DNA from: an uncultured Eubacteriales bacterium
GTDB taxonomy: Bacteria; Bacillota; Clostridia; Oscillospirales; Oscillospiraceae
DNA: 64,000 nt
Direction of reading: 5' to 3'
Assembly: GCA_900317905.1 (NCBI GenBank)
Contig: ONIN01000005.1
Span: 1-64,000, forward strand
Numbering within the stretch: the first letter of the stretch is position 1; each line of letters opens with the position of its first letter. The position numbers and the translations under genes were made by a program. This document shows, in pieces, positions 21,771 through 31,456 of the stretch. The notes beneath the pieces were generated by a model. The model made no database searches, was not told the DNA's origin, and was given only the letters and a program-made list of their open reading frames with translations.

Positions 21771-24053
21771 GTGAGGAGCTTGCGGAGACTGGCGTGGATG
21801 ATGGCCGGCCTGTCTGCCGCAGTTTTCCTCGCGCATTATTTGTTTCCCGTTTCTTTTCTCAGGTGGATCATCCTTGGGCTGCTGATACTGTTTCCTCTCT
21901 GTCGCCTCTTGCCATCAGAGCCCAGGTACCGTGCACGAATACTGATTGGCGGTGCTGTGCTCGGATTTTTGATTTATTCCTTTGCGGTGAACGTTATCGT
22001 AACCCCGCTGCAGGCAATTCCTGATGATGAAGTTTTTGTTACTGCCCGCGTAACAGACTATCCTGTTCGATATGATTATTCTACTGGCCTTACTCTTCGT
22101 ATCATGGATCCAAAAATCTCTCGCTTTCAGGCGAAGGTCTATGCGTACGATAATGGCTGCGATCACCTGCTTCCCGGTGACGAGATCCGTGTTTCTTTGA
22201 AGCTGAGACCTGCAACTGCGCGGTATGGGGAAGAGACGGATTCCTACCTTTCACGTGGAATCGGCGTTCTCGGCACTGTTTTGCATGAACCGGAATTGAT
22301 CGGTCATTGGAATGGAAGCTGGCTTTATTTTCCGAAGTTTATCGCCCATCAAATTCAGCAGCTGGCTGCAGATTTGTTTCCGTCTGATGGCTCCGCCTTT
22401 GCCCGGGCTTTGATGCTGGGGGATAAGCAGGCGCTTTATGCGGAGAATCTTGACATTCCACTGAAGAACTCCGGCATCATGCACGTGGCTGCGGTCTCTG
22501 GACTTCATGTCGGTTTCCTGCTTACGATCTTTCGTTTGCAGTTTGGTCGCCGCAGAGGCTGGTCGCTGTTGGCTTTGCCGATGATATGGGTTTTCGCTCT
22601 GATGGCTGGCTGCACCCCCTCTGTTCTTCGCTCGGCATTCATGTTTTCACTGCTTCTGCTGGCGCCGGTGTTGGGTCGGGAGAATGACATGCCGACTACA
22701 CTTTTGACTGCGCTGGGCGTTTTGCTGCTGATCAATCCTTTTTCCGCAGGAAGCGTCAGTCTTCAGCTGTCCTTTGCTTCCATGGCTGGTCTGTGTCTGC
22801 TGATGCCGAGGATCAGCGATTGGATTTGGGCTCGATTGCCGGAGCGAAAATCCCTGCCGCACCCGATAGGCAACGTGCTTTCCTATTTTGTAACAACCCT
22901 CTCCGCCACCCTCAGCTCCATGGTCTTTACGTTGCCGCTGAGCGCGATCCACTTTGGCACCCTCCAGCTGGCCGCGCCGATCACCAATCTGCTGGTGATG
23001 TGGCTGCTGCCCTTTGTGTTTCTTGCTTGCTTCGCGTCGGTGCTCCTCGGCTTCATCTGGCTTCCAATGGGAACCATACTTGCGGCGATCACGGCGTGGC
23101 CGATCCGGTTTGTGCTGCTCTGCGCCAAAACCATGGCGGGAATTCCCGGATTGCTGTATTCCACGCAGAACCCGTTGGTGGTGGCTTGGCTGATTTTCCT
23201 ATATGTGATTCTCTTTTCCACTTGGGTGGTTTCTCCGCGGGGCGGCTACCGTCCGGTACTTCCGATCTGCTGCTGTGTGGCGACACTGTGTCTCGTGACC
23301 GGGATGACCCGGTTCCGCGCGGATGAATTTGCCTGCGCTACTGCCATCGACGTGGGGCAGGGCCAGTGTCTGCTGTTCCGTGATCGTGACGCTTCGGTAA
23401 TGGTGGACTGCGGCGGGAACCATACGGTCACCAACGCGGGAGATCTTGCGGCCCAGACCCTGCTGGCGGAAGGCAGAAACGCTCTGGACGCGCTGATCCT
23501 GACTCATCCCCATCAGGATCATGTCAACGGCGCGGAACGACTGCTGCTGCAGATCCGCGTGGGAACGCTGATCCTTCCGGCGGCGGCTGACGCGGAGAGC
23601 GATCCGATCCGAAGCATCATAGAGACTGCGGAATCTCGCGGAACGGAAGTTGTCCGGCTGCAAACCGACACGGATCTGACCCTTGACCCGCTGCGGATCT
23701 CTCTGTTCGTGGGTCTCGGTGCAGGCTATGAGGATGGCTGCCTGATGCTGCGCCTTTCGGACGGAGATTTTGACACCCTCGTCACCGGTGACGTCACCAT
23801 CGAGGTGGAGCAGATGCTGGCGGCTTCCTACGATCTTACCGGCACGGAGCTTTTCATTGCGGGGCACCACGGCTCCAAGCACGCCTCCGGCGATGCGCTG
23901 CTGGATGAGCTGGGGGCCACCGGAGTCATCATCTCCTGCGGCTATAACAGCTACGGCCATCCGACCCCGGAGACCATGGCAAGGTTGAGTGAACATGGAA
24001 TCAAAATCTATCGGACGGATACGCTGGGCAGCGTGACGATCCGAATGGAGTGA
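21771..24053 (+). CDS. comEC: ComEC/Rec2 DNA-uptake channel protein
   Basis: Encodes about 760 residues, full length. ComEC forms the inner-membrane channel for single-stranded DNA in natural transformation. Several N-terminal helices and a DUF4131 segment come first. The competence domain follows with GLHVG (about residue 245) and about ten helices to ~510. The C-terminal metallo-beta-lactamase domain has THPHQDHVNG (near 580) and GHHGSKHASG (near 703), the likely nuclease. The start is uncertain: GTG at 21771, TTG at 21780 or ATG at 21798 are possible, with GGAG elements nearby. It is followed after 4 bp by holA, an arrangement common in Firmicutes. No other competence genes are in the window. 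Confidence 0.92.
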   Translation: MRSLRRLAWMMAGLSAAVFLAHYLFPVSFLRWIILGLLILFPLCRLLPSEPRYRARILIGGAVLGFLIYSFAVNVIVTPLQAIPDDEVFVTARVTDYPVRYDYSTGLTLRIMDPKISRFQAKVYAYDNGCDHLLPGDEIRVSLKLRPATARYGEETDSYLSRGIGVLGTVLHEPELIGHWNGSWLYFPKFIAHQIQQLAADLFPSDGSAFARALMLGDKQALYAENLDIPLKNSGIMHVAAVSGLHVGFLLTIFRLQFGRRRGWSLLALPMIWVFALMAGCTPSVLRSAFMFSLLLLAPVLGRENDMPTTLLTALGVLLLINPFSAGSVSLQLSFASMAGLCLLMPRISDWIWARLPERKSLPHPIGNVLSYFVTTLSATLSSMVFTLPLSAIHFGTLQLAAPITNLLVMWLLPFVFLACFASVLLGFIWLPMGTILAAITAWPIRFVLLCAKTMAGIPGLLYSTQNPLVVAWLIFLYVILFSTWVVSPRGGYRPVLPICCCVATLCLVTGMTRFRADEFACATAIDVGQGQCLLFRDRDASVMVDCGGNHTVTNAGDLAAQTLLAEGRNALDALILTHPHQDHVNGAERLLLQIRVGTLILPAAADAESDPIRSIIETAESRGTEVVRLQTDTDLTLDPLRISLFVGLGAGYEDGCLMLRLSDGDFDTLVTGDVTIEVEQMLAASYDLTGTELFIAGHHGSKHASGDALLDELGATGVIISCGYNSYGHPTPETMARLSEHGIKIYRTDTLGSVTIRME

Positions 24054-24057
24054 CGAT

Positions 24058-25119
24058 ATGGCATATCAGAAAAAAGGAAAACAGAAGGAGACCGGCGTCC
24101 GCTACAAGGACGCGGTGCTGGCCCTGAAGCAGAACGGCCCCCAGCGGCTTTACGTGCTCTACGGCGTGGAGGACTACCTCCGGGAGCAGTTTTTGACCCA
24201 GCTGAAGGCAGTCTGCCTGCCGGAGGGGGAGAGCGAGTTCAGCTTCCACCGGTTCGACGGTGCCACACTGGAGCTGCACACTCTGGCCGATGCCATCGAC
24301 GCCATGCCCTTCCTGACGGAGCGCTCCTTCATCGAAGTCCGCGAACTGGACACCAACAAGCTGCCGGAGGCGGAGGCGGCGCGGTTCGTGGAGCTGATCT
24401 CCGACATCCCGGATTACTGCACCCTGGCCCTGGTCATGGGGACGGAGTTCTCCCCGGACGGCAGGCTGAAGGTGACTAAGGCATTGAAGAAAAGCGGCGA
24501 GCTGCTGGAGTTTTCTGCCCAGGACGGCGACAGCCTGATCAAGTGGATCGCCCGCAGGTTCGACGCCTGGGAGAAGCGCATCTCCCGCTCCGACGCGGAA
24601 TATCTCATCACCATCACCGGCGGTCTCATGAACCGGATGATCCCGGAGATCGACAAGATCTCCGCCTACGCGAAGGACAGCGTGGTCACGAGAGCCGACA
24701 TCGACGCGGTCACCGAGAAGGTGCCGGACGCAGTGGTGTTTGAGATGACGGACCTGCTGGCCGCCGGTGACGCCGACGGCGCCATGGGGAAGCTGGCGGA
24801 GCTGCTGACGGATAAAAACAATGTGCCCATCATGCTTTTGGCGGTGGTGGGGCAGCAGCTGCGGCGGCTCTACGCCGCGAAGGTGGCTGCGGCCGAGCAC
24901 CTTGGCGTCAATGATGTCATGGATCTCTGCGGTCTGCGGTTCGATTTCATCGCCCAGAAACTGCTGCAGCAGGCCCGCAGATTCCCGCTGGAGGTCCTGG
25001 AGCAGGCCGTGGTGCGCTGCGCCGAGGCGGACTATGCCATGAAGCACGACGCGGCCGTGGACGATCTGGGCCTGCTGCAGGAGATCCTGCTGGGCGTCAT
25101 GGTAGGTGCTGCCAGATGA
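24058..25119 (+). CDS. holA: DNA polymerase III subunit delta
   Basis: Encodes 353 residues. Delta is the clamp-loader subunit that opens the sliding clamp. Typical features are YVLYGVEDYLREQ near residue 35, the RSFIEVREL-like first-domain strand, F-x-A-x-x-G-D-x-L-I-x-W near 155, and the C-terminal collar domain with N-x-V-P-I-M-L-L-A...QQLRRLY. It lacks a Walker A motif, as expected for delta. It lies 4 bp after comEC, and its last bases overlap the RNase M5 gene (ATGA). Confidence 0.9.
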   Translation: MAYQKKGKQKETGVRYKDAVLALKQNGPQRLYVLYGVEDYLREQFLTQLKAVCLPEGESEFSFHRFDGATLELHTLADAIDAMPFLTERSFIEVRELDTNKLPEAEAARFVELISDIPDYCTLALVMGTEFSPDGRLKVTKALKKSGELLEFSAQDGDSLIKWIARRFDAWEKRISRSDAEYLITITGGLMNRMIPEIDKISAYAKDSVVTRADIDAVTEKVPDAVVFEMTDLLAAGDADGAMGKLAELLTDKNNVPIMLLAVVGQQLRRLYAAKVAAAEHLGVNDVMDLCGLRFDFIAQKLLQQARRFPLEVLEQAVVRCAEADYAMKHDAAVDDLGLLQEILLGVMVGAAR

Positions 25120-25703
25120 TCCGGATCAAAGAGGCCATCGTGGTGGAGGGCCGCTACGACGCCAATACCCTGCGGCAGATCGTGGACGCCCCGGTGCTGG
25201 AGACCTCGGGCTTCGGCATCTTCAACGACAAGGAACGGCTGAACCTCCTTCGCAGGGCGGCCGAGACCCGGGGACTCATCATTCTCACGGACAGCGACGG
25301 CGCGGGCTTTGTGATCCGCCGTTACCTCTCCGGCGCCATTGACCCGAAACTGGTGAAGCACGCCTACATCCCGGACGTTCTCGGGAAAGAGAAACGCAAA
25401 TCCGCCCCCTCGAAGGAGGGGAAGCTGGGGGTCGAGGGCATGGGCCCGGAGGTGATCCTCGAAGCCCTGCGCCGGGCGGGTGCTACCATAGAAGGGGAGA
25501 GCGATCACCCCGAACCCGCCGGGATCACCAAGCAGGACTTCTATCGCTGCGGCCTCTCCGGCGGAGCCGGCAGCGCTGAAAAGCGGGCAGAATTGATCCG
25601 GGAGATGGAGCTGCCGGAGCACCTGAGCGCCAACGCGCTGCTGACGGCGATGAACCTTCTGATGACCCGCGAGGAGTTCCTTTCCCGGTACAACCAACAA
25701 TGA
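25116..25703 (+). CDS. rnmV: ribonuclease M5-type Toprim protein (DUF4093)
   Basis: Encodes 195 residues. The N-terminal Toprim domain shows the catalytic Glu in VVEGRYDANTL and the D-x-D pair in LTDSDGAG, with a basic helix afterwards. The C-terminal part corresponds to the DUF4093 extension of clostridial RNase M5 proteins. RNase M5 trims 5S rRNA precursors in Bacillus. The start overlaps holA. The identification as true M5 and not a related small Toprim nuclease is by family resemblance; no 5S gene is present here. Confidence 0.85.
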   Translation: MIRIKEAIVVEGRYDANTLRQIVDAPVLETSGFGIFNDKERLNLLRRAAETRGLIILTDSDGAGFVIRRYLSGAIDPKLVKHAYIPDVLGKEKRKSAPSKEGKLGVEGMGPEVILEALRRAGATIEGESDHPEPAGITKQDFYRCGLSGGAGSAEKRAELIREMELPEHLSANALLTAMNLLMTREEFLSRYNQQ

Positions 25704-25852
25704 TTCCAATTTAGAACTGCCTGTCGGAAAATCATTCATTTAACGTGCTAATGTGGATATTCTCACAATTTTTCATGCATGTTGCATAAACAAAAAAAGA
25801 CACAAACCGACTTCTTTGTGTTAAATTCATAACGCCGTCAAGTTGTATAAAA

Positions 25853-25880
25853 TACCCTCCTTTTGGGAGGGTGTTTTTTT
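25853..25880 (+). terminator. rho-independent terminator
   Basis: TACCCTCC and GGGAGGGT arms, TTTT loop, then eight T. It ends transcripts from the comEC-holA-rnmV operon 150 bp after the last stop; the spacer between is AT-rich and empty. Confidence 0.9.
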
Positions 25881-25917
25881 TGAGAACGTCAAAAATGAAT
25901 AAAATATGAACAATTCC

Positions 25918-25946
25918 TTGCGAAATTCATGATTTAGGTGTAAAAT
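25918..25946 (+). promoter_or_regulatory. sigma-A promoter of the sodium symporter gene
   Basis: TTGCGA, 17 bp, TAAAAT. The predicted RNA starts near 25953, some 115 bases before the ATG. Confidence 0.7.
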
Positions 25947-25950
25947 TAAC

Positions 25951-26031
25951 ACTGTCCTTATAGTTCCTGTTGCGATCTTATAGTGGGACGCCGGTTGCGG
26001 TTTCCGACGGCCCCGGGCAACGGGACGCAGT
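25951..26031 (+). ncRNA. structured 5' leader, candidate riboswitch
   Basis: The leader can fold into nested helices. CCTGTTGC (25966) pairs with GCAACGGG (26017) over 8 bp with one G-U. ACTG (25951) pairs with CAGT (26028), although a transcript starting at 25953 would contain only part of that first strand. Inside, GGG-GCCG-CGG (25985-26000) pairs with CCG-CGGC-CCC (26004-26014). The unpaired GATCTTATAGT between helices is a plausible conserved junction. It precedes a Na+-dependent transporter, and known Na+ riboswitches control such genes, but I cannot match it to that consensus from memory. No terminator lies between it and the ATG, so control of the GGAGG site (26054) would be translational. 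Confidence 0.45.
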
Positions 26032-26066
26032 TTGCATTGGGAAAAATGGAAATGGAGGAATTTTCT

Positions 26067-27590
26067 ATGGCGAAACAATCCGTGCCGGTGCCGGATCATG
26101 GCAATGATCGCGGCTCATTCGGCTCGAACCTCGGCTTCCTGCTCTCTGCCATCGGCTCTGCGGTCGGCCTCGGCAACATCTGGGGCTTCCCGTACAAGAT
26201 GGGCAAGAGCGGCGGCTTTACGTTCCTGCTGATCTACCTGCTGCTGGCTGTCTTTGTCGGCTTCGTTATCATGCTGGGCGAGCTTTCACTCGGCCGCAAG
26301 ACGGGCTTCGGCCCCGTGAATGCATACGCTGCTGTGTCCAAGAAGTTCAAGTGGGCCGGCTGGCTGGGCGTCATCGTTCCGTTCCTGGTCATGACGTTCT
26401 ACTCCGTCCTCGGCGGCTACTGCATCTACTACATCATCGTGAACGTGATCGGCCTGTTCTCGGGCGGTGCTCCCGGCAACGAGGTCTTCGGCGCTCTGCT
26501 GACGACTCCGGGCTTCGGCATCGGCTGCACCCTGCTGTTCATGCTCATCTGCTACTTCATCAACCGCAACGGCGTTGGCGGCGGCATCGAGAAGTTCAAC
26601 GAGATCGGCATGCCCGCTCTGTTCGTCCTGCTCGTCATCGTCATCATCCGCTCTCTGACCATGAAGTATGCTTCCGTCGGTCTGAAGTTCATGTTCGTCC
26701 CCGGCTTCTCCACCAAGGAGATCGTCATTGACGGCGTGAGCTACGGCTCCTTCGCTGAGGCCAGCCCCAGCTGGCTGAGCGTCCTGGCTACCGCTGCCGG
26801 TCAGATGTTCTTCTCCCTGTCTCTGGCAATGGGCGCCATGATCACCTATGGCTCCTACCTGAGCAAGAATGAGAGCCTGCCGAAGAACTCCGTCCTCATC
26901 GTCTGCGCCGATACCCTGGTCGCCATCATGGCCGGTATCGCTGTCATCCCCGCGGCTGTTGCCCACGGCATGGCGCAGATCGACGCTGGTGAGCTCACCT
27001 CCGTGGCTGAGATCAAGCTCAACGGCCCCGGCCTGCTGTTCAGCACCCTGCAGAACGTGTTCCACGACATGGGCGTTCTGGGCGCTGTCATCGGCCTGCT
27101 GTTCTTCGTCCTGGTTCTGATTGCTGCTGTCTCCTCCGCCATCTCTCTGGTCGAGGCTGTCAGCGTCACCTTCATCGACCGCGCCTCTGCCAAGGGCCAC
27201 GAGGTCAGCCGTCCCCGTACCGTCGGTATCGTCTGCGTTGTCATCATGATCTTCGCGATCTTCGTCTGCGTCGACGGTCTGGCTGAGCGTCCCTTCACTC
27301 CCGCCGATATGTTCGGCTGGAAGGTCGGTACCTGGAACGACTGCTGGCTCGACTTCATGGATGTGTGGTCTGAGGGTATCGCAATGCCGCTCGGCGCTCT
27401 GTTCATGGCGCTGATGATCGGCTACGAGCTGAAGCCGAAGTTCTTCGAAGACGAGATCAAGACCGGTTCCAACGCCGGTGCTGGTCTGATGGGCTTCTGG
27501 GGCTTCTGCATGAAGATCGTTGTTCCCATCGTCATGGTCTTCGTTCTGCTGGTGCAGATCAGCGGCTTCTTCGATCTGGGCTGGTTCTAA
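26067..27590 (+). CDS. sodium-dependent transporter, NSS/SNF family
   Basis: Encodes 507 residues with about 11-12 membrane helices of the LeuT fold. The family signature is near the N-terminus: LGFLLSAIGSAVGLGNIWGF then PYKMGKSGG, holding the unwound helix 1 that binds Na+ and substrate. Helix 6 and the region with SFAEASPSWLSV...FFSLSLAMGAMITYGSYL are also typical. Substrates of bacterial relatives are amino acids such as tryptophan or tyrosine; the specificity here is unknown. The start is set by GGAGG 8 bp upstream; frames continue upstream without protein-like sequence. Codon use (GCT, GTC, GGC) suggests strong expression. It is monocistronic, with its own promoter, leader and terminator. 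Confidence 0.92.
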   Translation: MAKQSVPVPDHGNDRGSFGSNLGFLLSAIGSAVGLGNIWGFPYKMGKSGGFTFLLIYLLLAVFVGFVIMLGELSLGRKTGFGPVNAYAAVSKKFKWAGWLGVIVPFLVMTFYSVLGGYCIYYIIVNVIGLFSGGAPGNEVFGALLTTPGFGIGCTLLFMLICYFINRNGVGGGIEKFNEIGMPALFVLLVIVIIRSLTMKYASVGLKFMFVPGFSTKEIVIDGVSYGSFAEASPSWLSVLATAAGQMFFSLSLAMGAMITYGSYLSKNESLPKNSVLIVCADTLVAIMAGIAVIPAAVAHGMAQIDAGELTSVAEIKLNGPGLLFSTLQNVFHDMGVLGAVIGLLFFVLVLIAAVSSAISLVEAVSVTFIDRASAKGHEVSRPRTVGIVCVVIMIFAIFVCVDGLAERPFTPADMFGWKVGTWNDCWLDFMDVWSEGIAMPLGALFMALMIGYELKPKFFEDEIKTGSNAGAGLMGFWGFCMKIVVPIVMVFVLLVQISGFFDLGWF

Positions 27591-27627
27591 TCCAGATTTC
27601 AGAAACCTGAACACCGTATAAAACCGC

Positions 27628-27661
27628 ATGCCCCCACAGCTTTCGCTGTGGGGGCATTTTC
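27628..27661 (+). terminator. rho-independent terminator of the NSS gene
   Basis: ATGCCCCCACAGC / GCTGTGGGGGCAT arms with a TTTC loop and TTTTC after it. Confidence 0.92.
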
Positions 27662-27692
27662 TCACTCGGAAAACGCAGTTTTCCGAGTGAAG

Positions 27693-27794
27693 CATTTTGA
27701 AAGGGATTTTTGGCGCAAGTGCGACTTGCGAAAGAAAAATCCCTTTCTCCATGAGCGGTATTTTGCCTCCCGAAACAAGTTCCGGGGGGCAAAA
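27693..27794 (-). repeat. dispersed ~105-bp repeat, copy 1
   Basis: Read on the minus strand it matches the element at 30167-30270: a palindromic TTTTGCC..CCGGAACTTGTTTCGGG..GGC block, a variable middle, TTTTTCTTTCGCAAGT, then GCACTTGCGCC and an A-run. Both palindromes are kept in both copies while the middle differs. An additional hairpin (CTCGGAAAAC / GTTTTCCGAG, 27665-27687) adjoins this copy. Confidence 0.75.
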
Positions 27795-28114
27795 TGAAAC
27801 GCATGATGAAAATAGCGTTTAAAACAAAAAACGCGCCTTTCGGCACGTGCATAAAAATATTCCGCAGCGACGTTGGGAATCGTCCGTTTTTCCGGTACGG
27901 GAGGAGATAGAGGTAGGTAGGTGATAACAAAGGAGAAAGCAAATTGTACCGGCCCGTCGCCGCTGCGAAAGGTTGAGTTTAGTTTACGGCGATTTCGACC
28001 ATTCGTCAATCGGCAGATTTCACAAAATTCAGCCATTTAAAGGGAAATCGTTTTCCAATCAATTAAAAATGGCGAAAAAAACGGCAGATTCATCGGAAAT
28101 CCGTTAAATTCCGG
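27795..28114. other. intergenic region upstream of galE, nothing identified
   Basis: About 320 bp, AT-rich at the right end. It holds a small GCGTTT/AAACGC hairpin near 27810. Open frames on the minus strand lack ribosome sites and protein-like composition. No known regulatory RNA is recognised. Confidence 0.4.
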
Positions 28115-28143
28115 TTGCACAATCGCCGGTTTTTCGCTACAAT
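28115..28143 (+). promoter_or_regulatory. sigma-A promoter of galE
   Basis: TTGCAC, 17 bp, TACAAT, 35 bp before the galE ATG. Confidence 0.8.
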
Positions 28144-28178
28144 GGGAAACGAGAAAACAAACCTTGGGAGGTTTTATT

Positions 28179-29198
<1,020 letters not shown>

Positions 29199-29211
29199 GT
29201 CGAAAAGACGA

Positions 29212-29240
29212 TTGCATTTCTTTGGCGGATCGTATAGAAT
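29212..29240 (+). promoter_or_regulatory. sigma-A promoter of the HAD-IIA gene
   Basis: TTGCAT, 17 bp, TAGAAT, just after the galE stop. Confidence 0.75.
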
Positions 29241-29283
29241 AGAGAAAATATCCTAAATACTGGAGAATACAGGGAGGAACCAC

Positions 29284-30114
29284 ATGACGGACTATCAGAA
29301 AATCATTGACACGCAGCTGTTTTTGCTGGATATGGACGGAACCCTCTATCTGGGCGACGACGTGTTCCCCTGCGCGGTGGACTTCATCCACTCCATCGCT
29401 GAGACCGGCCGCAAGTATATCTACCTCACCAACAACTCCTCCCGCGCCGGCGTGGACTACATCACCCGTCTGCGGAAGCTGGGCTTCCCCTGCGAGGCGG
29501 AGAACGTCTTCACCTCCGGCATGGCCACCGGTGAGTTCCTGAACCAGCAGTACCCCGGTGCCAAGGTCTATCTGGCCGGCACCAAGGCCTTCTACCGCGA
29601 GCTGAAGAGCTACGGCATCGACCTGGTCAACGACGAGAACGGCCACACCGACGCCTTCGACGTGGACGTGGTGGTGCAGGGCTTCGATACTGAGCTGGTC
29701 TATGAAAAGCTGGACAAGGCCGTCCACTTCCTCAGAAGAGGCGCCAAGTTCATCGCCGCCAACCCCGACTGGGTCTGCCCCATGGCAGCAGGAGAGGTGC
29801 TCCCCGACTGCGGCAGCATCTGCGCGCTGCTGACCGCCTCCACCGGCGTGGAGCCGGAGTATATCGGCAAGCCCAACCGCAACATGATCGACGTGGTCTC
29901 CAAGATGACCGGTATCCCCAACGAGAACATCTGCGCCGTGGGCGACCGGCTCTACACCGACATCGCCGTGGCGAAGAACGCCGGCAGCGTCTCCATCTGC
30001 GTCCTCAGCGGTGAGAGCAGCGAGGCCGACATCGAGGCCAGCGACGTCAAGCCCGATTACGTCCTCCAGGACGTCGGAGAGATCGCCAAGATCCTCCGCG
30101 CCGCACAGAAATAA
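29284..30114 (+). CDS. HAD-IIA family sugar/aryl phosphatase (NagD / PGP-like)
   Basis: Encodes 276 residues. Motif I is LLDMDGTLYLGD (residues ~14-25), followed by IYLTNNSSR (motif II, ~57), the type IIA cap, K-P-N-R-N-M (motif III Lys, ~197) and VGDRLYTDIAVAKNAG (motif IV, ~220). NagD-like enzymes dephosphorylate small sugar phosphates, nucleotides or phosphoglycolate as cleanup enzymes in the cytoplasm. A GGGAGG site precedes the ATG. It stands as a single gene with its own promoter and ends at a hairpin. The substrate is not readable from the sequence. Confidence 0.88.
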   Translation: MTDYQKIIDTQLFLLDMDGTLYLGDDVFPCAVDFIHSIAETGRKYIYLTNNSSRAGVDYITRLRKLGFPCEAENVFTSGMATGEFLNQQYPGAKVYLAGTKAFYRELKSYGIDLVNDENGHTDAFDVDVVVQGFDTELVYEKLDKAVHFLRRGAKFIAANPDWVCPMAAGEVLPDCGSICALLTASTGVEPEYIGKPNRNMIDVVSKMTGIPNENICAVGDRLYTDIAVAKNAGSVSICVLSGESSEADIEASDVKPDYVLQDVGEIAKILRAAQK

Positions 30115-30123
30115 ATCAATTGA

Positions 30124-30160
30124 AATAACAGGTTGCCTCACAACGAGACAACCTGTTATT
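30124..30160 (+). terminator. terminator-like hairpin after the HAD-IIA gene
   Basis: AATAACAGGTTG and CAACCTGTTATT are perfect 12-base arms with a 13-base loop. The T-tract is weak (ATATCTATTTT). Confidence 0.65.
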
Positions 30161-30166
30161 ATATCT

Positions 30167-30270
30167 ATTTTGCCCCCGGAACTTGTTTCGGGGAGCAAAA
30201 TACTTTACACGAAGAAATGAATTTTTCTTTTCGCAAGTTGCACTTGCGCCAAAAAATCATTTCGAAGTGC
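30167..30270 (+). repeat. dispersed ~105-bp repeat, copy 2
   Basis: It contains the palindromes TTTTGCCCCCGGAACTTG...CGGGGAGCAAAA and CGCAAGTTGCACTTGCG separated by an AT-rich middle. It is the reverse-oriented partner of 27693-27794, and the two copies flank galE and the HAD gene. Confidence 0.75.
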
Positions 30271-30280
30271 TGTACCAACG

Positions 30281-30316
30281 AAAAATCCGCTGTCTCTATA
30301 AGACAGCGGATTTTTG
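30281..30316. terminator. bidirectional terminator, mainly for rplJL
   Basis: AAAAATCCGCTGTCT / AGACAGCGGATTTTT arms with a 5-base loop. T-runs are present on both strands, and it follows the rplL stop by 12 bp on the minus strand. Confidence 0.9.
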
Positions 30317-30327
30317 TTGAGCAAAAA

Positions 30328-30705
30328 TTACTTGAGCTCGACGGTAGCGCCGGCAGCTTCGAGCTTGGCCTTGATCTCCTCGGCCTCGTCCTTGGAAGCC
30401 TGCTCCTTGATGACGGCGGGCAGACCCTCGACCTTCGCCTTGGCCTCAGCCAGGCCCAGACCGGTGATGCCGCGGACTTCCTTGATGACGTTGATCTTCT
30501 TGTCGCCGAAGCTGGTCATGACAACGTCAAACTCGGTCTTCTCCTCGGCGGCAGCAGCCTCGCCACCAGCTGCGGGAGCAGCGGCGACAGCGGCAGCGGC
30601 GGAAACGCCGAAGACGTCCTCGATCTCGTGAACGAGCTCTGCGAGCTCCATAACAGTAAGCGCTTTGATCTCCTCGATCATAGCAGTGACTTTTTCGCTA
30701 GCCAT
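30328..30705 (-). CDS. rplL: ribosomal protein L7/L12 (bL12)
   Basis: Encodes 125 residues of the ribosomal stalk protein that recruits translation GTPases. The N-terminal dimer helix ([20 protein letters not shown]) is followed by the Ala-rich hinge [17 protein letters not shown] and the C-terminal domain with [10 protein letters not shown]-x-x-V-I-K-x-V-R and [21 protein letters not shown] precedes the ATG. It lies 44 bp after rplJ in the same operon. Confidence 0.98.
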   Translation of the reverse strand: MASEKVTAMIEEIKALTVMELAELVHEIEDVFGVSAAAAVAAAPAAGGEAAAAEEKTEFDVVMTSFGDKKINVIKEVRGITGLGLAEAKAKVEGLPAVIKEQASKDEAEEIKAKLEAAGATVELK

Positions 30706-30749
30706 GTTGGGAATCCTCCTAAATAATATTTTTGTAAGTGTGCAGCTTC

Positions 30750-31307
30750 TTACTCAGCTGCGGGAGCGGCCTCCTCAGCGGGAGCCTCTTCAGCGGCGGT
30801 CTCGATGGAGCCGCCCTTCTGCTCCAGAACCTGGCCAAGCACGACGGCGAGGCTGGTGATGGGAGCGAGCATGGTGCCCAGCACCTGGGAGTACAGCGCG
30901 TTCTTGTTGGGAATCGCGGCGACCTGTGCGATCTCAGCCTCGGTGAGAACCTTACCCTCCAGGAAAGCGCCCTTGATTTCGAACTTGTCGTTCATCTTCT
31001 TGGCGGCCTCGCTGATCAGGCGGATCGGGATGATGGGATCGCTGCTGCTGGTGGCGAGAGACGTGGTGCCGTTCAGGATGTCATCGAGGGCGCCCAGACC
31101 GGTCTCATCCAGAGCACGACGGACGAGTGTGTTCTTAACGACAGTGTACTCGACCTCGTTCTGGCGCAGATCTCTGCGCAGAGCCGTATCCTCGGCAACG
31201 CTGATGCCCTTGTAATCGACGAAAACGCCGCCGGTGGCGCCATTCAGACGCTCAACCAGAGCTGCGACGATGGCCTGTTTCTCGCTCAGGACTTTTGCGT
31301 TCGGCAT
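30750..31307 (-). CDS. rplJ: ribosomal protein L10 (uL10)
   Basis: Encodes 185 residues of the protein that anchors L12 dimers to 23S r[23 protein letters not shown] opens it; the segment [11 protein letters not shown] and the conserved [11 protein letters not shown] block (near 60) are typical. The C-terminal helix that binds L12 carries a charged Ala/Glu tail. The start has GGAGGTG upstream. A leader RNA with an attenuator lies upstream. The usual upstream rplK-rplA pair is not present; rsmE adjoins instead. Confidence 0.98.
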   Translation of the reverse strand: MPNAKVLSEKQAIVAALVERLNGATGGVFVDYKGISVAEDTALRRDLRQNEVEYTVVKNTLVRRALDETGLGALDDILNGTTSLATSSSDPIIPIRLISEAAKKMNDKFEIKGAFLEGKVLTEAEIAQVAAIPNKNALYSQVLGTMLAPITSLAVVLGQVLEQKGGSIETAAEEAPAEEAAPAAE

Positions 31308-31450
31308 TGTGGTGTTTCACCTCCGGAAAAATAGGATCACACGCTCGAAAAAACCCTCGAAGCAGAATGCTCCGAGGGCAAAGAATCATCAATTACTGAT
31401 GCATCCTCGGCAGGATTTACCGCTTTCGCGACCTGCTGTCTTTGGAGCGC
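31308..31450 (-). ncRNA. ribosomal L10 leader with attenuator hairpin
   Basis: The minus transcript carries the conserved L10-leader core, AAGACAGCAGGTCGC near 31442 and AAATCCTGCCGAGG near 31418, whose GCAGG/CCTGC parts pair in the L10-binding helix. A terminator follows (31348-31378: CCCTCG..AGCA / TGCT..CGAGGG then TTTTTT). Excess L10(L12)4 bound to the leader would favour termination, which is the established feedback for this family. Confidence 0.85.
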
Positions 31451-31456
31451 TAGAAC

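Noticed and set aside
27559-28036. Minus-strand frames of 124-127 codons in the galE upstream region
   Set aside because: They cross a terminator and the dispersed repeat and have no ribosome site or protein-like composition.
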